Assembly (NCBI GenBank): GCA_905221615.1
Contig: CAJNDT010000128.1
Location: 1-64,000, forward strand
Length of the DNA: 64,000 bases
Source: Symbiodinium sp. CCMP2592
Taxonomy: Eukaryota > Sar > Dinophyceae > Suessiales > Symbiodiniaceae
Reading direction: 5' to 3'
A program made the position numbers and the translations under genes. The notes under the pieces are model-generated. The model was not told where the DNA came from. It saw only the letters and a list, made by a program, of their open reading frames with translations, and ran no database searches. Positions 34,970 to 44,169 of the stretch are shown here, piece after piece. How positions within the stretch are numbered: position 1 is the first letter of the stretch; every line of letters begins with the position of its first letter.

Positions 34970-35340
34970 GTTGTTCCCCCCAGGGGTTCGCCCCGGGTCG
35001 GCTCGGCTGTACACTGAAAAGGTTTGCCGAGGCATGAAAAAAGAAGGCCTGTCGGTGTTTCTCCCCACACCACATATGTTCAAACAACAGCATCAAAGCA
35101 AACAAGGAAGCACATCCCCCTTTACCCACAGGCCTTCTGGGGGGTCGAAGGAAAAGCTTGCATTGTTGTCCTGCTATGTTTGAGCAAGGACCGCCATGGA
35201 ACTACGCGGGTTGATCGGAGTGAATTTCAGCCTTCTATTCCCCCCCGAATTCAGTCAAGGCGGCGTGTTGAAAAGAGGCTAGAATTGTTGAGCGGGCTTA
35301 CCTGAGAAGGGTTGGGAGATAGTCCCCCCAACCTCTGCTT
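34970..35340. other. Spacer between the two paralogous units
   Basis: No recognised gene. It contains part of the 3' flank of unit 2. Confidence 0.35.
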
Positions 35341-35557
35341 AAAGAGTTCACACCGACATGGAACAGTTGACTGGAGCTATCGAGAAAGTTTGCAGACGAT
35401 GCAAAGTTGAGGCAACGGGCTCAACGGGGATTAGGCACTGTGGGAAGGTTTCAGCAGAACAACAAAGTTGGCCGAAACAAGTTCCAAAAGCTAGACCCAA
35501 AACAACATCCCCCCCCCACAAGTGCGAAGCTCGGAAAATTTTTTGCCACGCTCACAT

Positions 35558-36637
35558 TCACTTCTGTTCAGTACTCAGCGCTGTCGCCTCCCCTCTGTTG
35601 CGTGCCATGTGCTGCTGTACTTCTTGTACCTGGTGCCGTAGGTTCGGGATCAGGGCGATGGCTGGTCTTCCCCCTGTCCCGCGTGGCTCCCCTACTGGAG
35701 GAGGTCGTGTTCGCTTGGCATGTGACTTCCCCTCCGGTCTGCGTGCTCTTTCCGGAGCTGGCCGAAGGTCCTGTGGCTGTCTGGTCGGCGGCTCCCCCGC
35801 CGGTTCGGAAGGACGTCTTGGGTTCGTCTCCCGGTCTGACGGTCTGCCTTCGGCTCCCCACGGCCACTGCACATCACCACTTGCGTCTGGCTCCTCGTCG
35901 TCCCCGCTGTCGTCTTCGGTGGTTCCTCCCCAGTCGGGCGGAGTCTCTTCGTCCCTCTCCGCTGGCAAAGGTGCGGGAGCGGCGGGTCCCACAGTCTCCC
36001 GTACAGCCTCTGGTGGCGTGCGGCTTGCTTGGGCTTGCCCTTGTCTCCCCCGCTTGGGTTGCTGAGTCTTCTGAGCCTTCTTCTTCTTCAGCCTGCGGGC
36101 GTCCCTCAGCAGTCTCGGAATGCGGTGTGGGAAGCGCATTACGAAAGAGCGTGTTTCATTGGCAATCCCGGGTAACAGCTTGTCTGTTATCTTCACAAGC
36201 ATATCTGCAGCTGCTCCGAGGGCTCGCCGATGGAGGAGTCTCCCCTTATAAGAAGCGTAGGTCTCCTGGTCGTTCTCCCCCAACGCCTTCTCCCCCTCAT
36301 AGAGCTCGCCAGTGTCTTCGTCTTGTTGCACATTGCGCCCGATCCATGCGTCGAGCGGGCTTGGGTGAAAAAGCAGGTGAAGCCCTCCCTTTGTCTCATG
36401 CTGCACCATCCCCCCAAGGCTTGGTGCTCGCCTGGAAGAGGAGCTAGCTTCTCCCCCGTCTTGGCTTTGTTGTGTCTCACGTGGTTTCCCCTTTGGTTTA
36501 GGTTTAGGGGATGCCACTGCCACATTGGCTCTGCTTGTCACACCGTGCAAACGACACGCAGGATCACTTCTCACATGCACTTTCCTTATACCAGGCCTGC
36601 AGATCCCCCCGGCTTCACGACATAGTCTGCACTGCAT
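35558..36637 (-). CDS. Uncharacterised protein with a C-x6-C-x14-C-x2-H motif (unit 2)
   Basis: The frame is open from about 36813. The first ATG is at 36637, giving 359 residues. Residues 6-31 contain C-x6-C-x14-C-x2-H (C6, C13, C28, H31; REAGGICRPGIRKVHVRSDP lies within it). This spacing is exactly conserved in the decayed paralogue and suggests a zinc-binding fold. A middle segment (GLHLLFHPSPLDAWIG) and a basic helical segment (LVKITDKLLPGIANETRSFV, then RLLRDARRLKKKK) are also conserved. The C-terminal 180 residues are Pro, Glu, Arg and Asp-rich and probably disordered. I recognise no family. A nucleic-acid-binding or gag-like role is possible from the basic helix plus metal motif but is speculation. 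A spliced leader lies 272 bases upstream of the ATG. A long plus-strand frame over the same bases is a shadow. Confidence 0.55.
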   Translation of the reverse strand: MQCRLCREAGGICRPGIRKVHVRSDPACRLHGVTSRANVAVASPKPKPKGKPRETQQSQDGGEASSSSRRAPSLGGMVQHETKGGLHLLFHPSPLDAWIGRNVQQDEDTGELYEGEKALGENDQETYASYKGRLLHRRALGAAADMLVKITDKLLPGIANETRSFVMRFPHRIPRLLRDARRLKKKKAQKTQQPKRGRQGQAQASRTPPEAVRETVGPAAPAPLPAERDEETPPDWGGTTEDDSGDDEEPDASGDVQWPWGAEGRPSDRETNPRRPSEPAGEPPTRQPQDLRPAPERARRPEGKSHAKRTRPPPVGEPRGTGGRPAIALIPNLRHQVQEVQQHMARNRGEATALSTEQK

Positions 36638-36908
36638 CCCCTCCAGGACGATTGCCTTCAGTTCCGCGAGGAAGTAGTATGGCGGTCCCCCCCTACTGAC
36701 GGGCCACCTCCCGGAGGAGGGCCGTGGTCCAGGGGTCCCGTGATGCGCAAACCCCTCGGGCCTCTTAAACAAAATGAGCTGCGGCGTATTGCTCAAGCAC
36801 CGCTGGGGTTAACGCTCCGGCTTCCCGGAGGGCACAACCTCCGGCAAACCTTCGCGCTCCCCCCCCGATGCCAAGAGGCGGTACAGGCCCCTCAGCAAAG
36901 GTGCAGCA

Positions 36909-36930
36909 CTTGAGCCAAAATGGCTACGGT
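36909..36930 (-). other. Complete 22-nt dinoflagellate spliced-leader sequence in genomic DNA
   Basis: The minus strand reads A then CCGTAGCCATTTTGGCTC then AAG, matching the 22-nt dinoflagellate leader at every position (first base A, T or G allowed). In a spliced-leader RNA gene, CTCAAG would be followed by a GT donor. Here it is followed by TGCTGCACC, as in a trans-spliced mRNA. This is therefore a leader fixed in the genome upstream of a coding unit, the signature of an mRNA-derived copy. Upstream the strand reads (GA)n then GGCTACTC. Confidence 0.9.
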
Positions 36931-36936
36931 GAGTAG

Positions 36937-36938
<2 letters not shown>

Positions 36939-36983
<45 letters not shown>

Positions 36984-37035
36984 CTTGGCCTGACCCTTAG
37001 GCGCGACGCGCCTGTCCCTCCCGGGAGGCTTTGGG
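36939..37035 (+). repeat. Hairpin element with GGCGC stem
   Basis: A (CT)n tract and TTTTTCTTGGCCTGACCCTT lead into AGGCGC-GAC-GCGCCT (36997-37011) and CTCCCGGGAG (37016-37025). It ends GGCTTTGGGCTC. It abuts the spliced leader of unit 2. Confidence 0.65.
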
Positions 37036-37149
37036 CTCTTCAAAAGTTCCTGTTCTTCATCACAGACAGAGCAAACCGAGCACGCTCCGCTTTCCCGCAC
37101 AGTCTCTGCTTTCTCTTTCTTTCGTCCTGGTGACCGGTGACCCCTGACC

Positions 37150-38366
37150 TCGCGGCGCCGCACATGCTTGTTGTGGATGGAGCTCTGGGCAACTCAACCA
37201 AGATCGGCTCGCTCTCGCTCAGCTCGCTCTCTCACCTGTTCCATTGCCTTCCAAGAAATGCTGCTGGACCACTTTTCCAGCATCTGCGTGTACAGCTCGA
37301 AAACACATTGCCAGCGGCTTGCTCGGAAGCAGGCGCTCATCGCAGTGTTGTAAGAGATCGAGTCTGGCCGCCTGCGTCAGTTGCAGAAGCAGCCTGATAT
37401 CTGCTTCAAAGGCTTGGCCTGGTAGAACGCAGCATGCTCAAGGACTCCTCCCACCGCCAAGTCTGCGCGAATGCCGCCAGAATTGTGTTGACCTGTGGAC
37501 ATGACCGCTATGACTGCTGGCGATTACATGCAGCTCCAAGAGAAACAGGCATCCTTTTCGCCGTCTCTGCATCTCAACTTCAACTAACGGTGTTGATGGA
37601 AGGTTCGCAAGTCCAACAATGAGTTCCTCTACCTGATGAAGGCTATTTTCATCTCTTTTGTCGTCACTCTCCCCTTGCTGCCTTCTTCGTCACTCACATC
37701 GAGTGAGCCGCGCTACGAACGACAAGAGTATAGTTTGTGTTGGGCGCGGAGGTGGCGAGACGCGGGACGCGGCGGCACTCGAGACGCGGGGGCTCGCGGA
37801 CGCAGGGCACGGTCCGGGGGGTGCGGGACATTGGACTCGGAGCCGTCCGTATCTATCTATAGATAGATCTATCTATATGTCGGAATTGCCACATGAGGGG
37901 GCGTGTTTAAGATCCATGATGAACCGAGATCGCCAAATTAGGGAGCGGTTTTAAAGATGTATGATGAACCGGAATCGCCAAATGCATGCGAGGGCGTGTT
38001 TAAGATATGTGATATCGCAAAAGGAGGGGGTGTGTTTAGGTCCTATAATGAACCGCAGTCGCTAAATGCGGGAGCAATTTTCAGATGTATGACGAACCGA
38101 CATGTGATGAACCGGAATCGGCAAATGAGGGGTGTGCTTAAGATATATGATGAAGCGAGATCGCCAAACGAGGAGGCGATTTTAAGACAGATGAGGCAGA
38201 GAAATCGCCAGATGCGGGGGCGTGCTTGAAACATCTGATGAGTCGAAGATCGCAAATGGGGGGGTGTTTCAGATATAATAATATATAATAATATATAATA
38301 ATATATAATAATATATAATAATATATAATAATATATAATAATATATAATAATATATAATAATATAT

Positions 38367-38406
<40 letters not shown>

Positions 38407-39425
38407 TTATATTTATGACGAGCAAAACCGCCAAATGAGGGGTGTGTGCTTAATCTAAGATGAGGAGGCATCTTTCCCACTCTACTCTACGAATTTGGCA
38501 CAGTAAGAAGAGGTTGAGAAGTGTTTGAAGTACCCCTGCCATGATGATGTCCGGCTTGAAGAAGCGGTGGGTGTCTGCGTAGACCGCCAGTGCTGCCTCC
38601 CACTTTGCACCTGAATGACGCAGCTGTTCAGTCACCGAGTGGTAGCCATGTCTCGCTTTGTGCCTCGCGCGACGGCTGCAGCCGTGGCATTGAGGAGCAC
38701 AATGTCCGGCTGCATGCTACGCGAAGATTCCTGACACCACGGTCACAGTGGTCGTCGAAGCATGAATCATAAAACCCTCACCGCTGCATCTGCACCAGTA
38801 TCCGCACCTCCAGGAGCACAAGGGCCCTGTCCCAAAACAAACCATGCCCACAAGCCTGCAGCACATAGAATCGGTGTTGGGCTACGGGTATTCCAGCTTT
38901 CTGGTGTTCCGGCTGATGTAACAACTCGTGCCTCCACAAGTGCCGCAAATGTTACCAGGCTTGGCCGGAGTTTCTGGGCTACCATCATCGGGAGAAGTGC
39001 CACCGCTCCCTGTGTCAGCTATCAGGCTCAGCCTACCATGACCGTCGACCGTGACTTCAGCAGAAGCCGGCCTGCCATTGGCTGCCTTTCTTACAGGCAG
39101 TGATGGCTGCATTCCAGGCAATGGTGTCAGGCAGCAAGAGCTGGCTCTCCATGCTGTGGATGAGGTGCACGGCTACCTCCAAAAGAAGCAGAAGCAAGAG
39201 AAGATTGCAAAAAAACTCCATGCCTGCCACTGCTGCGCTCCCCCACAGGCGCTGATTGCAGCACTTGCCACCTTGAGGTTAGAACCTCAACGGAGATGCC
39301 ATACTCAGAACATAGAATCCAGCTCGAGATTCCCAGTCCTTGCATCGTGTCCATCAGCGCCAGAACCGCCTGCCACTGAGAACGCCGGCTGCAGGCTGCT
39401 GCAGCAGTACCATACGCGGATTGTG
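37150..39425 (-). CDS. Multi-exon PPR protein with one-repeat exons
   Basis: At least eight PPR motifs are readable in order on the minus strand. They are AAACSRRSQWQAVLALMDTM (about 39390), AAISACGGAQQWQ (about 39260), the exon 39176-39072 and ALLPMMVAQKLRPSLVTFAAL (about 39000). Then come QPDIVLLNATAAAVARGTK (about 38715), SGAKWEAALAVYADTHRFFK (about 38625), VNTILAAFAQTWRWEESLSM (about 37487) and ISYNTAMSACFRASRWQ (about 37350). The exon 39176-39072 is exactly 105 nt (VAVHLIHSME to KKGSQWQ), one 35-residue repeat. It is entered after AG, and its downstream intron starts GC. The neighbouring repeat is also cut just after QWQ. The gap from 38450 to 37700 holds satellite and AT repeats and is probably an intron, though two genes are possible. 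Role: organelle RNA binding. Confidence 0.7.
37876..38470. repeat. Degenerate minisatellite, period about 50-55 bp
   Basis: About nine diverged copies of a unit containing GATGAACCGxxATCGCCAAATG and GGGGGCGTGTTTAAGAT. The last copy is separated from the others by the AT microsatellite at 38272-38405. It probably lies in an intron of the PPR gene. A short palindromic TATCTATCTATAGATAGATC precedes it (about 37850). Confidence 0.8.
38272..38405. repeat. ATAATAATAT / (AT)n microsatellite
   Basis: A 10-bp unit (ATATAATAAT) repeats about ten times and then turns into pure AT for about 34 bases. It is inserted within a copy of the flanking minisatellite. Confidence 0.95.
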
Positions 39426-39429
39426 CCCT

Positions 39430-40150
39430 GCCAGGACCGCCATCCGGATATGTTCACAACATAACGATGCCAGCAATTAAGTCAGTGCACGAAGCACCTG
39501 ACACTTCGAACGTGCATGTCAGCGAGAAGCCATATGCACCACTCCTCAACGTCGGAGTTGAACGTAAAGCCCTGCTTCTGCTTATGACTGTGCTTCGTTT
39601 GGAATCTTCATCGTGCCAGGAAGCCCAATGTAAGCTTTTGCGGAAGGCTTCCATTCCGGCAGTGTATGTTTCGTGGCAGGGGTGCCTTAGCTTCACGTGA
39701 CATGTGGTTGTTGATCAAAATTCCTTCACCCCGGAATGTCGTTCTTCGCGAGAAAAACAGTATATATCTTTTTGCAACACCATCGCGGAACTTTCGCGGA
39801 GGCATATTTACATACCTTTGCAGGTTAGAACCCCGACTTATAAGCCCGAAATGACTACGCAAAGCTTCCTACGAGCTCCTCGACGCCAAGCTTCTTCGGC
39901 ATTAATTATAATCAAGACCTTCTGGGAGGCTTGCTAGGGGTCAGGGCTGCGTGAAAGCTACAATAGTCGGAAATGGCTGGGTAAGGCCGTCTTGCGGGTT
40001 GGATTCTTAACGAAGCCGTCTTAGCGGCTAGATGCTTGAACTGTGTACTATGACCACTTGCCTTCGTCTGGCCACGTCGAGTTTAATGAGACTTACGCGG
40101 AACTTACGCGCTACACCCCGTACGGGAACCTGATTTTGCCAATGGGTTGT
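39430..40150. other. Upstream of the PPR gene, possible first exon
   Basis: A minus-strand frame at 39454-39696 may belong to the PPR gene but carries no clear repeat. CGCGGAACTTTCGCG-like pieces occur at 39786 and 40364-40378, suggesting a dispersed repeat. Confidence 0.3.
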
Positions 40151-40154
40151 AGCA

Positions 40155-40300
40155 TAAGCAGCAGCAGTGGCAGTAGCAGTAGCCGTAGCAGTAGCAGCAG
40201 TAGTAGTAGTAGTAGAGGTAGTAGCAGTAGTAGTAGTAGTAGTAGTAGTACTACTACTACTACGACTAGTATTACTAGTAGTACTACTAGTTTTTCTAGT
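40155..40300. repeat. AGT/ACT trinucleotide repeat forming an inverted pair
   Basis: (AGC/AGT)n from 40155 to 40249 meets (ACT)n from 40250 to 40290 head to head (AGTAGTAGTACTACTACT), so the two arms are reverse complements with no spacer. Confidence 0.9.
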
Positions 40301-40309
40301 ATTATGTTT

Positions 40310-42270
40310 TGTAAAGTAAGCTAAAATCAAGGTTTCGCCGGGACAAAAGAAACTTTCGCGGCACCATCGCGGATCTTTCGTGAAGGCATACTTAGCTGTG
40401 CAGTTGTCGTTTCATATAAACTATACTATACCACAAGGAGCTTTAGATCAAGTACCATGTATTGAAGGGCACTGTGACCAAGAAAGATAGGTCGCTCGTG
40501 TAAATTCTGAAGAAGGTGTGCCCATTGGCCATCGCGGCCGGCAGCTACCAGCCTTGGATTTGGGGCAGATGAAACGAAGCCAACGCGGACAACACTGCAG
40601 CTCAGCCGCTCCCTGGACTGGGCTTTGCCGGATGACCATATGCGCCGTCCGCAGGCTGGAGATCTGACCCACATGGCATGGTGGCAGCGATGCCACATGT
40701 CACCGGCAAGTCCCCTAACCCTCTGCTCTGGACCGGAAGCGCAAAGGAAGGCAGGGTGAACAACGTTTCGATTCTATCTTTCATTGCATTGCGGTCTGTA
40801 AGGATTCCCACGACCCACCAATTCCCGCATTGCGAGATTGCCTGCGTGCTCACGTGCTGCGGGTCGGCGGCTCGTCTACATAATTTCTTTTGCAAGTTCG
40901 TTTGCCGGCTGTCAGAAGTCCAATTTCTTGAACATCCATGCATCTTCATCGAGGCGGTCAACCTGGTGACTGCATTGCATGCCCTGCTGGTAGTCTGGAG
41001 ATCACGACCACTGACTGCATCATGTTTGTGACATCTGCCGCGCCTCTCGCCGCAGTTCTGCCATGATTCCCTCGAGGACCTGCCACCGAAGCTGGACTTC
41101 TCGACCCCCGCACCCTTCACTAACTCTTCACCTCGCCTCGACCACTTTCCGCCACGTTAGTGAAGGCCAACAATGCCACAAAGAAATGCAAATTGTTGTG
41201 AATGTCAAACCGTGCAAATCCTGGAGTCTCCTGTCATTCTGTGAAATTACGCCTTCTGCTTGAACTTGCGGTCGCGCTCTGACTCCTCATTACGAGTCTC
41301 CCGAATGCCTCAGTCCATGCTGTGCACCGACGCTCAAACACACGTCGATGTCGCCAAGTGCTCACATGCTGAGAAGTCCGCCCGTTTGCGGCCTCAAAAT
41401 GACTCGGGAGAACAACATTACAGGAAGTATCAGGAAGTTCTGCGATCAGTTCTGCGTAAATAGTCAACCTTCAAGCTTCGCCGACGAATGTGGTTAATGT
41501 GATTTTAATGATTTTGTAGATTGGCTAGATGCATCTTGAGAATGGAGACCATGATGAAAAGGGCCTATAAGACAACAGTGTGACAAAGCTCAGTGGTTCA
41601 TCCTGTGCGGCCGCTTGTTTCGAGGGCCCTGCCTTGGCCAAACGATGCCAGCCCCTCTGACATGTCAATCACCATGCGACCCACCGCGTTCCGCACCACT
41701 ATACTGCCACTTCGGAACCATTTGGAGGCCGGGACTTTGCGCGAAACCCACCAGTAAAACTTGGACAGAGAATGACACAGATATGAGACGCGAACATGGA
41801 TTTACAAACCTGCTTGCGACGGAAATTTCTGGCTAACCGGGCGGTTCAGTGATCGATTACTACAAGATAGTTCAAAAATGTCAGATACCGCGAGGAGAGT
41901 GCCGTCAGGTGGATTGTCACGACATCTACGGGAGTACTTAAAATGGAAGCCGCAGCGCCAGCGCACCCCGCGACGAATCCAGCCGTAACGTTTGGCTATT
42001 GGGTAATGGGTTTCCGCATGGGCCACGAAAAACCCAATTATTTAGTGATTCTCGCTTTGGCTGCCCCCAACTCAGCAAACAAACTCTACCTTTGCAAGCT
42101 AACAGGCACACACTCCAGGCCCATGTTTCGCGTCGACCTCCTGGACTGGGTTGGCACTATGTCTGCGACCGAACGGGTTAGAGCAACAGAACCGTTTTCA
42201 ACGGCGCGCTCGAACAAACCGCACACACTGACTGGTAAGTCGTCAGGGTTGGTGTAGCGGGATTTGAGAA
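40310..42270. other. Region with one weak PPR-like trace
   Basis: On the minus strand around 40540-40490 the phrase LVAAGRDGQWAHLLQNL resembles part of a PPR repeat. It stands alone and the flanking frames do not continue it. The frame 40602-41120 (172 codons, minus) has no recognised motif. Confidence 0.25.
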
Positions 42271-42282
42271 AACTTTGCCGCA

Positions 42283-42370
42283 GAAAGCCCTGCCAAGCAA
42301 ATTCGAAAGAAAGCATCGTCGGTCGAGTTTATCATTTGATGCACATGGACATGTGCACAACAAGACAAAC
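42283..42370. repeat. Dispersed duplicate, copy A
   Basis: CCAAGCAAATTCGAAAGAAAG followed by CATCGTCGGTCGAG and ATTTGATGCACA matches 44076-44150 with about 75-80 percent identity by eye. It is probably a decayed piece of the same retroelement. Confidence 0.6.
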
Positions 42371-42598
42371 GCCCCCATTCATGCCGACTTCCACTTCAGA
42401 GTGCCGTGGTTGACGGAACAAGCTGTCCACGACGGTCTGGTAGTTTCAGGCGGTGAGATCTGCCGGGGCTTCTTGAAGATTTTGGGGAACAGGGGCTTGA
42501 TCAAGCCGCATCTCAATTGCTCTGCCTCGGAGAAATCTACTCGGGACGCCTTATCGGACAAATTTGCATGATTGGTAACTCTTTGAAGCCAACCCTTT

Positions 42599-43062
42599 TT
42601 AGCAGCCCAAACCCGGAACCCGGAAATGCCCGATCAACCCACACAATGCAGGGTCCTTAAGGGAACCGTTGTTACGTGCGTGTTCGGCGGCCGTGTTGTC
42701 GACAAAGCACACTATGCGATCACTGCAATGGCAAACAACTGGGCTACCCTCCAACCAGTCGATGTATTCTTTGGAAAGGCAACACTTCTGAACTACATTG
42801 TCCGGGACCTGGGCACAAAAGCACTGACGGGTGCCTGACGGGCCGAAGTACAAAGTACAGCTTTCAGGACGGACAGGGTTGTGGCATCATGAAGTCGGCA
42901 GTTTGCGCACTGTCTTGCGCCATGCGAGGTGATGAAGGCATCTGCGTAAAGCCTTCTGCTCTTCATGAAGATCGACTGCGAAATACTTGGCAAGAATCTG
43001 GGCGTGAGATCTGTCAACAGCTCGACCAGGACGGAAAAATTAGCACGCATGGCTGCTGGCAA
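42599..43062 (-). pseudogene. Retroelement RNase H-like fragment
   Basis: Two offset minus-strand frames together resemble the RNase H-like domain of dinoflagellate retroelements. One has RRLYADAFITSHGA (first strand with the catalytic Asp position). The other reads QCFCAQVPDNVV, LSKEYIDWLEG and RIVCFVDNTAAEHARNNGS (the strand with a second Asp). The frame change near 42850 and the lack of a surrounding polyprotein point to a decayed fragment. RNase H removes the RNA strand of the cDNA hybrid in retrotransposition. The match is from remembered motifs. Confidence 0.45.
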
Positions 43063-43069
43063 CTCAAGT

Positions 43070-44070
43070 TCTCCGACCGAACCGGAGTATTGGCGACAGT
43101 ATGCGGCAGTAGAACGGTTTCAACAAGGCTTGCCATGCTTGGCCTGCCTGACCGAAAACCCAACAACATACAAAAAAGAGTTTGCCGGCCAAGCAGGCAG
43201 CGACTGGCCTTTCTGCAAGCAGGCAAGGGGTCCGAACGGGACGCACTGCCAAGTCTTCTGTCTGCGTGAGTCCATTGGAGCCTTCGTGGTCCGAGCGTAA
43301 CGATCCTCGAGGAAGACATCACCCAGGCTTTCGGCTCTGGCGTAGGGGTGCGCCACCGGAAGATCCGAACACGGGGGCGGCGAAAGCTTATCTCATGTCA
43401 TGTGACATCACCCAACACAGGTCGAAGCTGTTAAAGAGGGGTGGCAGAGAGCTATGCTGCAGATCTTACCCCCAGGCTGCTACCTAGGCTTAACGTTGCC
43501 TTGTCGGGTTGGGGCGCCCTGAAGCCCGAACAAGCCAAGGGCAACAAAGGCAAATAAACGGGGAGGGGAAGGGTGCCCAGAACGCCTCCGCTGAGGTCGT
43601 CGACGAACTAGGAACATTCTGTGCTGTCTTTAGGGCCCCGCTCTGCCGCGCCTTGGGTGCGGCGGAAAGGCTGACGGGACCTGTGCGGGGGCGCTTTCAA
43701 ACAAATCTGGGCTTGGGTGGGTGCACGAACGGGGGCATCGGCCGCCGGGGCACGCCATGGCTTCGGGAGAACCGGGTCATCCGCCAGAGGAGGCTGACGG
43801 GCGTCGCGTGGATTGTTTGGCTGACTTCGGAAGAGGACCGCAGGCCACCGAAGACCGAAGGACGTTCAGACGTAGCTGTTGCAGCTCATTCATGACAAAG
43901 TCTTCGGGCGTGTCTGGGCAGCCGTCTCCAACTGTAGCGTCCCGACGGGGATACGGGGCGTGTCATCAGTACTGGTCGTCGGCGGAGCCCCTGTGCTCGT
44001 CCGGCAGGCTGTCGAACGGATGCGATTGTTGCGCTTGGTGACAACTTCAAAAAACCTCTCCGCTCAAAAG
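43070..44070. other. Spacer near the retroelement remnant
   Basis: Short frames on both strands, none recognised. It may contain further decayed retroelement sequence. Confidence 0.3.
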
Positions 44071-44075
44071 CACTA

Positions 44076-44165
44076 CTGTACCAGGCAAACTCGAGAGGTA
44101 GCATCGTCGGCCGAGATGGATCACTTGATGCACACAACCAAACAGCTTATTTCGCGGGGTGTGCA
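44076..44165. repeat. Dispersed duplicate, copy B
   Basis: CCAGGCAAACTCGAGAGGTAG followed by CATCGTCGGCCGAG and ACTTGATGCACA, the counterpart of copy A at 42.3 kb, 1.8 kb away in the same orientation. Confidence 0.6.
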
Positions 44166-44169
44166 TGCC

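Noticed and set aside
35407..36447. A 346-codon plus-strand frame
   Set aside because: It lies antisense to the conserved CCCH-motif protein, whose motif spacing is shared with the paralogue. The plus frame has biased composition and no paralogue match.
36909..36930. Spliced-leader RNA gene
   Set aside because: The base after CTCAAG is T (TGCTGCACC), not the GT donor needed for a leader RNA, and no tandem copies are present.
37876..38470. CRISPR array
   Set aside because: The units are degenerate, contiguous and without unique spacers, and the genome is eukaryotic.
40426..40698. A PPR gene at 40.5 kb
   Set aside because: Only one partial repeat-like phrase was found, with no neighbouring repeats in any frame joinable by a plausible intron.
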